From NCBI RefSeq assembly GCF_000026145.1, contig NC_009445.1:4278001-4342000 (forward strand): a stretch of DNA of 64,000 bases, given 5' to 3'. Positions 19,194 to 29,482 of the stretch are shown in pieces (positions within the stretch are counted from its first letter, which is position 1; every line of letters begins with the position of its first letter). The stretch is from Bradyrhizobium sp. ORS 278. Lineage in GTDB: Bacteria; Pseudomonadota; Alphaproteobacteria; Rhizobiales; Xanthobacteraceae. The notes below the pieces were generated by a model that was given only the letters and a program-made list of their open reading frames with translations, made no database searches and was not told where the DNA came from. Both the position numbers and the translations under genes were made by a program.

Positions 19194-21104
19194 ATGCTTC
19201 GAGGATTACGCAAGGCCTCATCAAACTGGCTCGGCAAGACCATCATGGCGGTGGTCATGGGCGTTTTGATCGTCAGTTTCGGCATCTGGGGCATCGCCGA
19301 CATCTTCCGTGGCTTCGGGCAGTCGACAGCGGCGACCGTCGGCCGCACCGAGATCTCGATCAACGAGTTCCGTCAGATCTACACCGACCGGCTGCAGCAG
19401 ATCGGCCGCCAGATCGGCCGTCCGCTGACCACCGACCAGGCCCGCATGTTCGGGCTCGACCGTTCCGTGCTGCAGCAGACGATCGCGGAAGCCGCGCTCG
19501 ACGAACAGGCCCGCCGCATCGGCCTCGGCCAGTCCGACGCCGAGACCATGCGGGTGATCCTGAGCGATCCCAACTTCAAGGGCCCGAACGGCGCCTTCGA
19601 TCCGCAGCGCTTCCAGGCCATCATCCGCAATTTCGGCTTCACGGAGCAGCGCTATCTGGCCGACCAGCGCCGCCAGTCGCTGCGGCGGCAGATCACCGGC
19701 ACGATCGCAGCCGGGCTGGAGCCTTCCAACACCTTGCTCGACGCACTCAGCCGCTTCCAGAACGAGCAGCGCTCGATCGACTACGTCAAGCTCGACGCCG
19801 CACAGGCCGGCACGATCGAGACGCCGGCGCCCGAGGTGCTCGCGACCTATTTCGACGAGCACAAGGCGCAGTTCAAGGCGCCGGAATATCGCAAGATCTC
19901 GTTCGTCCTGGTGACGCCGGAAGAGATTGGCAAATGGACCACCGTGTCCGACGAGGATGCCAGGAAGGTCTTCGATCAGCGCAAGGCGCTGATGGGCACG
20001 CCCGAGAAACGTCAGGTCCAGCAGATGACGTTCCCGACCATGGAGGAGGCGCAGGCGGCACGCGCGCGCATCGCCTCTGGCGAGGTGACGTTCGACGAGC
20101 TCGCCAAGGAGCGCAACCTGAACCCGGCCGATCTCGACCTTGGGCTGGTGACGAAGTCCGCCATTCTCGATCCCGCCGTTGCCGATACCGCGTTCTCGCT
20201 GCCGACCGGCGAGGTGAGCCAGCCGGTCAAGGGCGCCTTCAACGTGGCGCTGGTGAAGGTGAGCGCGATCCAGCCGGGCCAGGAGCCGGCGTATGAGAGC
20301 GTCGCTGCCGACATCAAGAAGGAGATCGCCGCCGAGCGCGCCAAGTCGGAGGTCGCCACCTTGCGCGACAAGATGGAGGACGAGCGCGGCGGCGGTGCGA
20401 GCGTCGCCGAAGCCGCCAAAAAGCTCGGCCTCAATGCGGTGACGGTCGAGGCGGTCGACCGCTCCGGCAAGCAGCCCGACGGCCAGCCGGTGCCGAACAT
20501 TCCGCTCGGCCTCGACGTCGTCGCCCAGGCCTTCGCCAGCGATGTCGGCGTCGACAATGAGCCCATCTCGTTCCGCGGCGGCTACGTCTGGTTCGAAGTG
20601 CTCGGCATCACGCCGCCGCGCGAGCGCACCCTCGACGAGGTCAAGGACCAGGTCGCCGCCAAATGGCGCGACGACGAGATCGCAAAGCGGCTGCGCGACA
20701 GGGCCACGGAGCTCGTCAAGAAGCTCAACGAGGGCGGCAAGCTTGCCGACGAGGCAGCCGCGCTCGGCGTCAAGGTCGAGACCGCCAGCGCCTTCAAGCG
20801 CGATGCAAGCCTCCCCGGCGTGCCCACCGGCGCAATCACCGCGACTTTCCGCACCGCCAAGGACGGCGTCGGCCAGACCGAAGCGGATGGCGGCCGGCAG
20901 TGGATCGTGTTCCGCGTGACCGACATCGTCGATCCAAAGGTCGATTTGGCGTCCGAGGACGTCAAGAAGCTCAAGGACCAGCTGCAACGCGCGCTCGCCG
21001 ACGAGCAGGGCACGTCGTATGTCCTGAAGCTCGAGAAGGACATCGGGACCACGATCAACGAAGCGGCCGTGGCCCAGGTGGTCGGCGGCGGCAGCAATCA
21101 GTGA
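19194..21104 (+). CDS. PpiD-like periplasmic peptidyl-prolyl isomerase/chaperone (SurA N-terminal domain)
   Basis: A 636-residue inner-membrane-anchored chaperone. One N-terminal membrane helix (about residues 15-36, KTIMAVVMGVLIVSFGIWG) anchors it. A SurA-N-like helical domain follows (SINEFRQIYTDRLQQIGRQIGRPL), then a parvulin-type rotamase domain around residues 255-370 (KISFVLVTPEEIGKW ... FDELAKERNLNPADLDLG ... SQPVKGAFNVALVKV), and a helical C-terminal half. PpiD helps proteins leaving the SecYEG channel fold in the periplasm. ATG at 19194 is chosen because the membrane anchor begins there. trpD follows 21 bp downstream on the same strand. Confidence 0.88.
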   Translation: MLRGLRKASSNWLGKTIMAVVMGVLIVSFGIWGIADIFRGFGQSTAATVGRTEISINEFRQIYTDRLQQIGRQIGRPLTTDQARMFGLDRSVLQQTIAEAALDEQARRIGLGQSDAETMRVILSDPNFKGPNGAFDPQRFQAIIRNFGFTEQRYLADQRRQSLRRQITGTIAAGLEPSNTLLDALSRFQNEQRSIDYVKLDAAQAGTIETPAPEVLATYFDEHKAQFKAPEYRKISFVLVTPEEIGKWTTVSDEDARKVFDQRKALMGTPEKRQVQQMTFPTMEEAQAARARIASGEVTFDELAKERNLNPADLDLGLVTKSAILDPAVADTAFSLPTGEVSQPVKGAFNVALVKVSAIQPGQEPAYESVAADIKKEIAAERAKSEVATLRDKMEDERGGGASVAEAAKKLGLNAVTVEAVDRSGKQPDGQPVPNIPLGLDVVAQAFASDVGVDNEPISFRGGYVWFEVLGITPPRERTLDEVKDQVAAKWRDDEIAKRLRDRATELVKKLNEGGKLADEAAALGVKVETASAFKRDASLPGVPTGAITATFRTAKDGVGQTEADGGRQWIVFRVTDIVDPKVDLASEDVKKLKDQLQRALADEQGTSYVLKLEKDIGTTINEAAVAQVVGGGSNQ

Positions 21105-21125
21105 CGGCTCGCGAGGGGACGCGTG

Positions 21126-22139
21126 ATGGACGATCTGAAGTCGATCATTGGCAAGGTCGCGACCGGCGCGCCGCTGTCCCGCGAGCAGGCTGCGTCCGCC
21201 TTCGACAGCATGATGTCGGGCGAGGCGACGCCGTCGCAGATGGGCGCGTTGCTGATGGCGCTGCGCGTGCGCGGCGAGACCGTGGAGGAGATCACCGGCG
21301 CCGTCAGCGTGATGCGCGCCAAGATGCTGCGCGTCGACGCACCGGCGAACGCCGTCGACATCGTCGGCACCGGCGGTGACGGCTCCGGCTCGGTCAACGT
21401 CTCGACCTGCGCCTCCTTCATCGTGGCCGGTGCCGGCGTGCCGGTCGCCAAGCACGGCAACCGCGCGCTGTCGTCGCGCTCAGGCGCGGCCGACGTGCTC
21501 GCCGCTCTCGGCGTCAAGATCGATCTCAAGCCGGACCAGGTCGGACGCTGCATCCGCGAGGCCGGGATCGGCTTCATGTTCGCGCCCGCCCATCACCCGG
21601 CGATGAAGAACGTCGGCCCGACCCGGGTCGAGCTTGCCACCCGCACCATCTTCAACCTGCTCGGACCGTTGTCCAACCCCGCTGGCGTCAAGCGCCAGAT
21701 GGTCGGCGTTTTCTCCAGGCAGTGGGTCGAGCCGCTGGCGCAGGTGCTGAAAAATCTCGGATCGGGCGCCGCCTGGGTCGTTCACGGCTCCGACGGTCTC
21801 GACGAGATCACGCTGACAGGGCCGACCTTCGTAGCGGCGCTCGAGAACGGCCATATCAGAACCTTCGAGATCTCGCCGGAAGAGGCCGGGCTTGGCCTGT
21901 GCGACAGCGAAGGGCTTAAGGGCGGTGACGCCGCCGCAAATGCCGTGGCGCTGCAGAGCGTGCTCGACGGCCTGCCAAGCCCCTACCGCGACGTCGCCCT
22001 GTTGAACGCGGCTGCGGCCCTTGTCGTCGCCGGCCGCGCCAAGTCGCTGAAGGAAGGCGTCGCAATCGGCAAGGACTCGCTCGACAGCGGTGCCGCTGCC
22101 GGGCGTCTGAAGCAGCTGATCGCCGTCTCCAACAGCTGA
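21126..22139 (+). CDS. trpD: Anthranilate phosphoribosyltransferase
   Basis: Transfers phosphoribose from PRPP to anthranilate in tryptophan biosynthesis. The 337-residue protein has [16 protein letters not shown] (PRPP and pyrophosphate binding), [36 protein letters not shown] and [11 protein letters not shown], all typical of the family. ATG at 21126 follows a GTG at 21123. trpC starts 15 bp downstream, so the two are co-transcribed, in the alphaproteobacterial trpD-trpC-moaC order. Confidence 0.97.
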   Translation: MDDLKSIIGKVATGAPLSREQAASAFDSMMSGEATPSQMGALLMALRVRGETVEEITGAVSVMRAKMLRVDAPANAVDIVGTGGDGSGSVNVSTCASFIVAGAGVPVAKHGNRALSSRSGAADVLAALGVKIDLKPDQVGRCIREAGIGFMFAPAHHPAMKNVGPTRVELATRTIFNLLGPLSNPAGVKRQMVGVFSRQWVEPLAQVLKNLGSGAAWVVHGSDGLDEITLTGPTFVAALENGHIRTFEISPEEAGLGLCDSEGLKGGDAAANAVALQSVLDGLPSPYRDVALLNAAAALVVAGRAKSLKEGVAIGKDSLDSGAAAGRLKQLIAVSNS

Positions 22140-22154
22140 CATCAGGAGCGCGCC

Positions 22155-22973
22155 ATGTCGGACATCCTGGCCAAGATCGAAGCCTATAAGCGCGAGGAGA
22201 TCGCGGCTGCCAAGCAGGCTTGTCCGCTGTCGGAACTCGAGGCACGCGCACGCGAGGCGTCGGCGCCGCGCGGCTTCGTCAAGGCCCTCCGCAGCAAGCA
22301 TGCCAGCGGCGACTATGCTTTGATCGCCGAGGTGAAGAAGGCGTCGCCGTCGAAGGGCCTGATCCGCGCCGATTTCGATCCGCCCGTTCTTGCCAGGGCT
22401 TATGAGGCCGGCGGCGCCGCCTGTCTGTCGGTGCTGACCGATACGCCCTCGTTCCAGGGCCATCTCGACTTCATGGTCGCCGCGCGCGCCGCGACCGCCC
22501 TGCCCGTGCTGCGCAAGGACTTCATGTTCGACACCTACCAGGTCATCGAGGCGCGGGCGCATGGCGCCGATTGCATTCTCATCATCATGGCGGCGCTCGA
22601 CGACGCGGCTGCTGCTGACATCGAGATGGCGGCGCTCGATAGCGGGATGGACGTGCTGATCGAGATTCACGACCGCGCCGAACTCGACCGCGCGCTGAAG
22701 CTGCGCTCGCCGATGATCGGCATCAACAACCGCAACCTGCGCACGTTCGAGACCACCCTCGCCACGTCCGAGTCTTTGGCGCCGTTGGTGCCGAAGGAGC
22801 GTCTGCTGGTCGGCGAGAGCGGCATCTTCACCCCGGCGGATCTGTCGCGCCTGGCGCAAGTCGACATCCAGACCTTCCTGGTCGGCGAGAGCCTGATGCG
22901 CCAAGCCGACGTCACCGCGGCGACGCGCGCCCTGCTCGCGCGCAACGCCGCCTCGGCAAGCGCGGCTGAGTGA
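22155..22973 (+). CDS. trpC: Indole-3-glycerol phosphate synthase
   Basis: Closes the indole ring of 1-(2-carboxyphenylamino)-1-deoxyribulose-5-phosphate in tryptophan synthesis. The 272-residue single-domain TIM barrel starts with [20 protein letters not shown]. It carries [15 protein letters not shown] (substrate-phosphate and catalytic Lys), [37 protein letters not shown] and [13 protein letters not shown]. There is no fused TrpF domain, unlike E. coli. ATG at 22155 has GGAGCGCG upstream. It ends 2 bp before the moaC start. Confidence 0.97.
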   Translation: MSDILAKIEAYKREEIAAAKQACPLSELEARAREASAPRGFVKALRSKHASGDYALIAEVKKASPSKGLIRADFDPPVLARAYEAGGAACLSVLTDTPSFQGHLDFMVAARAATALPVLRKDFMFDTYQVIEARAHGADCILIIMAALDDAAAADIEMAALDSGMDVLIEIHDRAELDRALKLRSPMIGINNRNLRTFETTLATSESLAPLVPKERLLVGESGIFTPADLSRLAQVDIQTFLVGESLMRQADVTAATRALLARNAASASAAE

Positions 22974-22975
22974 CC

Positions 22976-23467
22976 ATGGCCGACACCTCCGACACATCGT
23001 CTCTTACTCATATCGACGCGCGCGGCGAGGCGCGCATGGTCGACGTGTCCGACAAGGCCGCCACCGAGCGCACGGCAACTGCCGAGGGCCGTGTCGTGAT
23101 GAGCCCGGCGACGCTGGACCTGATCGTGTCCGGCAACGCCAAGAAGGGCGACGTGCTCGGCACCGCGCGCATCGCCGGCATCATGGCCGCAAAGCGCACC
23201 TCCGAGCTCATTCCGCTGTGCCACCCGTTGGCGCTGTCGAAGGTCACGGTCGACATCACGACTGACGCCGCCCTGCCCGGCTGCATCGTCAGCGCCACGG
23301 TCAAGGTCACGGGGCCGACCGGCGTCGAGATGGAGGCGCTCACCGCCGTGTCCGTCGCCTGCCTCACGATCTACGACATGATCAAGGCCGCCGAGCGCGG
23401 AGTTCGTATCGAAGGCATTCATCTGACCGAGAAAATCGGCGGCAAATCCGGACACTATCGCGTTTGA
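22976..23467 (+). CDS. moaC: Cyclic pyranopterin monophosphate synthase MoaC
   Basis: Completes cyclic pyranopterin monophosphate formation from GTP in molybdenum cofactor synthesis. The 163-residue protein has [36 protein letters not shown] (the conserved HPL turn), [31 protein letters not shown] with the catalytic Lys, and the C-terminal KIGGKSG. ATG at 22976 is used; an in-frame GTG at 22970 overlaps the trpC stop. In related genomes moeA follows directly, but here moeA begins 9.7 kb away. Confidence 0.96.
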   Translation: MADTSDTSSLTHIDARGEARMVDVSDKAATERTATAEGRVVMSPATLDLIVSGNAKKGDVLGTARIAGIMAAKRTSELIPLCHPLALSKVTVDITTDAALPGCIVSATVKVTGPTGVEMEALTAVSVACLTIYDMIKAAERGVRIEGIHLTEKIGGKSGHYRV

Positions 23468-23617
23468 TGGTATCTTGAGCCCACCACAACCTTGAATTAA
23501 GTGTTCGCTAACTGATCTTGCTAACCTCACTTCCATTGCAGGCCTGTAGCTATGGCCCATGGGAGGGACGTTGTAGCGGTCCATCCTCAAACGCCCTCGC
23601 ACGCGTATTCGGGACCG

Positions 23618-26329
23618 ATGACGACGAACAGCAGTCCAGGAAGTTCTCTCAAAGCTTCGGCCGACAGCAGCGGACCGATCCGCTGGCTGGTCGGGGCAGG
23701 CCTCGTGCTGATCGCGGCGATCGCGATCGGCGCGACCATCATGGCCGACAGCTTCCGACAGCGCGCGTTGGACAGCGCGACACGCGAATTGGAAAACACC
23801 GTGCTGCTGCTGTCGCGCCATTTCGACCAGCAGATGGAGGATTTGGGCGCGATCCAGCGCGATCTCGCCAGCTATGTTCGCCAGAATCGCATCGATACGA
23901 GCGCGCGGTTCCGCGAGGAGATGGGAAGCGCCGCCGTCAATGCCATGCTGAAGGGCAAATTGAGCGCGATGTCCTATGTCGGCGGCCTCAGCATCTTCGA
24001 CTCTGATGGGAATCTGATCAATTCCGCAGCCTCCTGGCCGCTGCCGACCGTCAACATCGCCGACCGCTCGTTCTTCCAGCGCTTGAAGTTCGATCCCACC
24101 GCCCCGCAATTGCTGATCGAGCCCATCATGGGCCGGATCACCGGCAGCTATGTCGCGGTCATCGCGCTGAAACTGACCAGCCCCAAAGGCGAGTTCCTCG
24201 GCGTAATCAGCCGCAGCCTCGAACCGGTCAACGTCGAACGGTTCTTCGCCTCCGTCGCCCTCGGCCCCGAGGCGGCGATCTCGATGATGCACTTCAACGG
24301 TACCCTTCTCGCCCGCTATCCGCGCCATGACGGGATGGTCGGCCAGAACTACAAGGACGCGCCGATCTTCCGCCAGATCCTCGCTGGCGACGGCAACACG
24401 ACAGGCATCTTCACCAGCCCGGTCGATGGCGTGCACCGCCTCGGCGCATCGCACCGGCTGACGAGCTATCCCTTGATCGTGACAGCCACCACGACGGTGT
24501 CGGCCGCGCTTGCCGATTGGCACGAGCAGATGCGCTTTCTGATCGGCGTCGGGGTGACGTCGGTGCTGCTGATTGCCGGCATGCTGACGGTCGTCGTGCG
24601 GCGGCTGCTGAGCGACCATGAGGCGTCGAACCGGCGCCTGACGCTCGAGAAGGAACGTCTCGACAAGGCCGTCAACAACATGACCCAGGGCCTGCTGCTG
24701 TTCGACGCATCGGAGCGCCTCGTCATCAGCAACCAGCGCTATATCGACATGTACGGCCTGTCCGCCGAGGTCGTGAAGCCCGGCTGCACCTTCCGCGAGC
24801 TGATCGCTCATCGCAAAGCGCGTGGCTCGCTCGCCGGCAACGACAGCGACTACGCGAATGCCGTGTTGCGTGAGGTCAGCCGCAAGACGTCTCAGATCAT
24901 CGAGACGCCGGACGGCCGCTGGATTCAGATCGTCAACGAGCCCATCGCTGGCGGCGGCTGGCTTGCTACCCATGAGGATATCACCGAGCGCCGGCGCGCG
25001 GAGCAACAGATCACCCATCTGGCGCATTATGACGCGCTGACCGAACTGCCGAACCGTACCCTGTTCCACGAGCGCCTGAAGCAGGAGATGCTGGGTGTGG
25101 CGCAGGGACGGCAGCTCGCACTGCACTACATCGACATCGACGAGTTCAAGGGCGTGAACGACACGCTCGGTCATCTGATCGGCGACGAGTTGCTCAAATC
25201 CGTCGGGCGCAGCCTGCAAGCCTGTGTCGGCACCGCCGGCTTCGTCGCCCGGCTCGGCGGTGACGAGTTCGCGGTGGTGCAGACCACGATCAAGAGCCGC
25301 GAGGACGTCAGCTGCCTGATCGACGACATGCTCGCCGCCATTCGCGCCCCGCGCGACTGCCTCGGCCATCAATTGACGGCGGACGCCTCGATCGGCGTGG
25401 CGCTGATTCCGCAGCACGGCACCGATCTCGACCAGATCATGAAGAATGCCGATCTGGCGATGTACGCCGCCAAGGCGGCGGGACGACGGACCTGGCGCTT
25501 CTTCGAGCCGGAGATGGACGCCCAGGTCAAGGCCCGTCATCAGCTCGAGGTCGATCTGCGTCAGGCCATGGTCGACGACCAGCTCGAGGTCTATTACCAG
25601 CCTTGCGTCAGCCTGCAGGACGACCGCATCGTCGGCTGCGAGGCGCTCGTACGCTGGCGGCATCCGACCCGCGGCAACGTTTCCCCGGCCGAGTTCATTC
25701 CGATCGCCGAGGACACCGGCCTCATCAACCAGCTCGGTGAGCGTGTCCTCAACGTCGCCTGCGCCGAGGCTGCGACCTGGCCGGAGGACATCCGCTTGGC
25801 GGTGAACGTCTCGCCGGTGCAGTTCAAGAGCGGCACACTCGCGCTCAAGGTGGCCAAAGCGCTCGCGGCCTCCGGCCTGTCGCCGCGCCGGCTCGAGCTC
25901 GAGATCACCGAAGCGGTGCTGATCCGCGACGACGACGCGCTCGACACGCTGTACGAGTTGCGCGCGCTCGGCGTGCGCATCGCGCTCGACGATTTCGGCA
26001 CCGGCTATTCCAGCCTCAGTTACTTGCAGCGGATTCCCTTCGACAAGATCAAGATCGACCGCTGCTTCGTCAAGGACATCACCGAGAGCGAAGGCTCGGC
26101 CGCGATCGTCCAGGCCGTCGTCAACATCGCCGAGATCCGCAAGATGTCGACGACAGCGGAAGGAGTCGAGACCGAGGCGCAACGCCAGGTGCTGCAGCGG
26201 CTCGGCTGCTCGGAGATGCAGGGCTATCTGTTCAGCCCTCCGAAACCTGCCGCCGAGGTACGCAGCCTGTTTGCCGCGCACAGCGCCAATGGGTCGTCCA
26301 AACCCCGTTCGCGCTCGGATGCCGCCTGA
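23618..26329 (+). CDS. Membrane-bound GGDEF-EAL cyclic-di-GMP signalling protein with Cache and PAS-like domains
   Basis: A 903-residue bifunctional-type protein for making or degrading cyclic di-GMP. A membrane helix at about residues 24-43 is followed by a large periplasmic Cache-like sensor region to about 300. A second helix (about 305-330) leads to a PAS-like region ending in THEDITERRRAEQQ. The GGDEF motif is intact at 547-551, with no RxxD inhibitory site directly before it. The EAL motif is at 675-677, with DDFGTGYSSL and later EGVET elements present. Both domains look catalytically complete. ATG at 23618 is used; an upstream in-frame ATG at 23552 is possible and neither has a strong ribosome binding site. 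The sensed ligand is unknown. Confidence 0.88.
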   Translation: MTTNSSPGSSLKASADSSGPIRWLVGAGLVLIAAIAIGATIMADSFRQRALDSATRELENTVLLLSRHFDQQMEDLGAIQRDLASYVRQNRIDTSARFREEMGSAAVNAMLKGKLSAMSYVGGLSIFDSDGNLINSAASWPLPTVNIADRSFFQRLKFDPTAPQLLIEPIMGRITGSYVAVIALKLTSPKGEFLGVISRSLEPVNVERFFASVALGPEAAISMMHFNGTLLARYPRHDGMVGQNYKDAPIFRQILAGDGNTTGIFTSPVDGVHRLGASHRLTSYPLIVTATTTVSAALADWHEQMRFLIGVGVTSVLLIAGMLTVVVRRLLSDHEASNRRLTLEKERLDKAVNNMTQGLLLFDASERLVISNQRYIDMYGLSAEVVKPGCTFRELIAHRKARGSLAGNDSDYANAVLREVSRKTSQIIETPDGRWIQIVNEPIAGGGWLATHEDITERRRAEQQITHLAHYDALTELPNRTLFHERLKQEMLGVAQGRQLALHYIDIDEFKGVNDTLGHLIGDELLKSVGRSLQACVGTAGFVARLGGDEFAVVQTTIKSREDVSCLIDDMLAAIRAPRDCLGHQLTADASIGVALIPQHGTDLDQIMKNADLAMYAAKAAGRRTWRFFEPEMDAQVKARHQLEVDLRQAMVDDQLEVYYQPCVSLQDDRIVGCEALVRWRHPTRGNVSPAEFIPIAEDTGLINQLGERVLNVACAEAATWPEDIRLAVNVSPVQFKSGTLALKVAKALAASGLSPRRLELEITEAVLIRDDDALDTLYELRALGVRIALDDFGTGYSSLSYLQRIPFDKIKIDRCFVKDITESEGSAAIVQAVVNIAEIRKMSTTAEGVETEAQRQVLQRLGCSEMQGYLFSPPKPAAEVRSLFAAHSANGSSKPRSRSDAA

Positions 26330-26564
26330 CGTCGCGCATCATCGAACGGGTCGGACGGCAGCAATTTGACCAATCTCGGTCACGCGGCCCAAACCTTGTC
26401 CTCCAAACGCTGTCGACGCCGCTCGAACGTCGCCAGCATCCGAGCTATCAGACACGGACGGGCACGCTCCATGTCCGCCCGCACACGCTGGTCGAAAACC
26501 ACGGCGTGACGACCGCAAGGTCGCCCCGCCGGGTGTGATCACCACGGGTGCTGCGCCCCGGCGT

Positions 26565-27899
26565 TCAGTTCGGAACCGCCGCCTTGGCCCGAACGTCCGC
26601 GTTCACGGTGACGCCACGCAGCACGTTGAACGCCGCGTGGAGCGCCTTGTCGTCCTTCTCGTCCGGCGGAACATAGGACTGCGAGCCGGTCTGCTCGGTC
26701 CCGTCGGCCGCCGACAGATGGCCGCGCATCCCCGCCTCGCCCTTCAGCTCAGTACGATCCTTCAGATCGTCCGGCACGTCCTGCTTGACCTCGATATCCG
26801 GCGCGATGCCCTGGGCCTGGATTGAACGGCCAGACGGCGTGTAGTAGCGCGCCGTGGTCAGCGCCAGCGCGCCGTTGCCGGCGCCGAGCGGGATGATGGT
26901 CTGCACCGAGCCCTTGCCGAACGAGCGCGTGCCGACCAGCGTCGCCCGCTTGTGATCATGCAGCGCGCCCGCCACGATCTCCGACGCCGAGGCCGAGCCG
27001 CCATTGATCAGCACGACGATCGGCTTGCCCTTGGTGAGGTCGCCGCCGCGCGCGGTGAAGCGCTGCGTCTCCTCGGGATTGCGGCCGCGGGTCGAGACCA
27101 CCTCGCCACGTGGCAGGAACGTGCTGGACACCGAGACCGCCTGGTCGAGCAGTCCGCCCGGATTGTTGCGCAGGTCGATGACATATCCCGCGAGCTTCTC
27201 CTGCGGGATGTCCCGGGAGATGCTGGAAATCGCCTTGCGCAGCGTCTCGGTGGTCTGCTCGTTGAACGAGGTGATGCGGATATAGCCGATATCGCCGCCT
27301 TCGGTGTGATAGCGCACCGGACGCACCCGGATGATCTCGCGCGTCAGCGTGATATCCATCGGGGCATCCTTACCCTTGCGCATGATCGTCAGCTTGGTCT
27401 TGGTGTTGACCCCGCCCTTCATCTTGGCGACCGCCTGCTCGAGCGTCAGCCCTTGCACGCTGTCGCCGTCAATCTTGGCGATGAAGTCGCCCGAGAGGAT
27501 ACCGGCCTTCGACGCCGGCGTATCGTCGATCGGCGCGACAACCTTGACGAGCCCATCCTCCATCGTGACTTCGATGCCGAGACCGCCAAACTCGCCCGAC
27601 GTCGTCTCCTGCATGTCACGCCAGGACTTGTCGTTCATGTAGCGCGAATGCGGATCGAGCGACGACACCATGCCGTTGATGGCGCCTTCGATCAGCGCGG
27701 GATCGCTGGGCTTCTCGACATAGTCGGCGCGCACACGCTCGAATACCGCGCCGAACAAATTGAGTTGCGAATAGGTATCGCCCATTCCGGCTGCGGCCTT
27801 GGCCCGGGCGATCAGGTGCGCCCCCTCGGGTCCCGACACCATCAGGGTCAGACAGACGCCGGTCATCGTGCCCGCCAAGAACAGCCAGTTTTTCCGCAT
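26565..27899 (-). CDS. S41-family carboxy-terminal processing protease
   Basis: A 444-residue CtpA-type periplasmic protease. The N-terminal hydrophobic segment (about residues 4-24) is a signal peptide or anchor. A PDZ domain follows (GGLGIEVTMEDGLVKVVAPI ... AGILSGDFIAKIDGDSV). The peptidase core contains the catalytic Ser in INGGSASASEIVAGAL and Lys in RSFGKGSVQTIIPL. A charged, Glu/Asp-rich C-terminal tail follows. ATG at 27899 has GGGAAGC upstream; the open frame extends to 27983, but that adds a polar stretch before the signal peptide. In relatives a CtpA gene lies with envC and rlmH, so this may be a paralogue; that is inference. It converges with the GGDEF-EAL gene. Confidence 0.9.
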   Translation of the reverse strand: MRKNWLFLAGTMTGVCLTLMVSGPEGAHLIARAKAAAGMGDTYSQLNLFGAVFERVRADYVEKPSDPALIEGAINGMVSSLDPHSRYMNDKSWRDMQETTSGEFGGLGIEVTMEDGLVKVVAPIDDTPASKAGILSGDFIAKIDGDSVQGLTLEQAVAKMKGGVNTKTKLTIMRKGKDAPMDITLTREIIRVRPVRYHTEGGDIGYIRITSFNEQTTETLRKAISSISRDIPQEKLAGYVIDLRNNPGGLLDQAVSVSSTFLPRGEVVSTRGRNPEETQRFTARGGDLTKGKPIVVLINGGSASASEIVAGALHDHKRATLVGTRSFGKGSVQTIIPLGAGNGALALTTARYYTPSGRSIQAQGIAPDIEVKQDVPDDLKDRTELKGEAGMRGHLSAADGTEQTGSQSYVPPDEKDDKALHAAFNVLRGVTVNADVRAKAAVPN

Positions 27900-28300
27900 T
27901 GCTTTGCTTCCCGAGCGTTTGTTGGGTGGCCGGCTGTTCGCAAGATCCGAATGCGATGCCGACGGATTATTCTGCGAACTCACACCACATTTCCGGTTTC
28001 TTCAAGGCCGATATGCCGTCCGGCCTGCCGGAGCAGCGGACCGGCCATCCCTTCCGGCGGACTCGACCGAAATGGACGTTCGCCGACCGAAAACAAGGTC
28101 AGAGCCGCGCCAGGGGCGAACCGGAGTGCCCGCATCCGGTGTTTCACGGTCGCCGGACGATCACAACTCAAAGAGCCGTGTGCGACACGGCGAATCGGCG
28201 GGCACCACGTCGACAGATACGCAGGTCGGAATGGCTTGCACATCGCCGGTGGGATGAGCGATGCTGGATAACAAATGATAATATGCGCTGGGAGGCAGGA
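27900..28300. other. Intergenic region between divergent ctpA-like and alpha-hydroxy-acid oxidase genes
   Basis: About 400 bp between two divergent starts, so promoters for both genes should lie here. The last 40 bases before the FMN enzyme are AT-rich (GGATAACAAATGATAATATG at 28266-28285) and may hold its -10 element. No convincing gene, repeat or operator was seen in the rest. Confidence 0.4.
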
Positions 28301-29437
28301 ATGAATCAACAGACCCCGATCGAGGCCGGGTGGCGCAACGTCGAGCTCGGCGCAAGTGACGAAAAGTTCCAGAACCTGCACGAGTTCATCCGCAAGGCGA
28401 GAGCGCAGCTCAACCAGAACGCCTGGGACTACATCATCGGCGGGACTGAAACCGAGACCACGTTGCGCCGGAACCGGATGGCGCTCGACGAAATCGCGTT
28501 CCGGCCGCGGGTGCTGCGCGACGTCTCCCGCGTCGATGCCTCGGTCGAGCTGTTCGGGCGCAGGCTGCGCCTCCCGGTCGTGATGGCGCCAGTCGGCGCG
28601 CTCGAGATCTTCGACCCCGCGGGCGCGGCCAGCGTCGCGCGCGGCGCCGGCCGCTTCGGGGCGGCGCACATGCTGAGCTCGGTCTCCGAGCCCGGCTTGG
28701 AGAAAACCGCCGAGGCCGCTCCCGACGCGCTGCGCATCTTTCAGCTCTATGTACGCGGCGACGATGCCTTCGTGGAGGACTATGTCGGCCGTGCCGTCGC
28801 CAACAACTACACCGCATTCTGCCTGACGGTCGACACCGCCCATTACAGCCGCCGCGAGCGCGACATCGCCAAGCGCTATGTGCGCGAGAGCCGGCTGCGC
28901 GCCACCGGTGGCGACCACCAGAAGGCGCTGAGCTGGCACACGGTGAAACTGATCAAGGACAAGTTCAGGCTGCCGCTGATCATCAAGGGCATCGCCACCG
29001 CCGAGGATGCGGCGATCGCTCTCGATCACGGCGTCGACTGGATCTATGTCTCCAACCATGGCGGCCGCCAGCTCGACCATGGCCGCGGCGCGATGCACGT
29101 GCTGCCGGAGATCGTCGCGGCGGTGAAGGGCCGGGCAAAAATTCTCGTCGATGGCGGCTTCTGCCGCGGCACCGACATCGTCAAGGCGATCGCCTCCGGC
29201 GCCGACATGGTCGGCATCGGCCGGCTGCAATGCTGGGCGCTCGCGGCCGCCGGCGAGAACGGCATCCTGCGCATGCTGGAGCTGCTCGAGGACGAGGTGA
29301 TCCGCGCCCTAGGCCTGCTCGGCGTCACCTCCTTCGCCGAGCTGAACGCGTCCTACCTGCACGCCGCAACCACCACCAACATGCCCAGTGTGTTCAGCGC
29401 GTTTCCGCTGGCCGACATCGAGCCGTACCGCTATTGA
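28301..29437 (+). CDS. FMN-dependent alpha-hydroxy-acid oxidoreductase
   Basis: A 378-residue TIM-barrel flavoprotein of the lactate/glycolate oxidase family (LldD, GOX, mandelate dehydrogenase). The FMN site begins at VVMAPVGALEIFDPAGAAS. The catalytic His253 lies in VSNHGGRQLDHGRGAM, and FMN-phosphate binding is by DGGFCRGTDIVKAIASGADMVGIGR. It oxidises a 2-hydroxy acid to the keto acid, passing electrons to oxygen or quinone. The start has a very strong GGGAGGCAGGA sequence 0-10 bases before the ATG. The N-terminus lacks the membrane segment of some relatives. The preferred hydroxy acid is not known. Confidence 0.87.
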   Translation: MNQQTPIEAGWRNVELGASDEKFQNLHEFIRKARAQLNQNAWDYIIGGTETETTLRRNRMALDEIAFRPRVLRDVSRVDASVELFGRRLRLPVVMAPVGALEIFDPAGAASVARGAGRFGAAHMLSSVSEPGLEKTAEAAPDALRIFQLYVRGDDAFVEDYVGRAVANNYTAFCLTVDTAHYSRRERDIAKRYVRESRLRATGGDHQKALSWHTVKLIKDKFRLPLIIKGIATAEDAAIALDHGVDWIYVSNHGGRQLDHGRGAMHVLPEIVAAVKGRAKILVDGGFCRGTDIVKAIASGADMVGIGRLQCWALAAAGENGILRMLELLEDEVIRALGLLGVTSFAELNASYLHAATTTNMPSVFSAFPLADIEPYRY

Positions 29438-29482
29438 GGGAGCGCTCCACCGGCTCCTCATCTGGCAAAGACCCGCGTCGCG

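Noticed and set aside
22667..26281. A minus-strand open frame of 1204 codons opposite trpC, moaC and the GGDEF-EAL gene
   Set aside because: The product is Arg-, His- and Asp-rich with no domain, and the plus strand has three clear genes over the same bases. High GC keeps antisense frames open.
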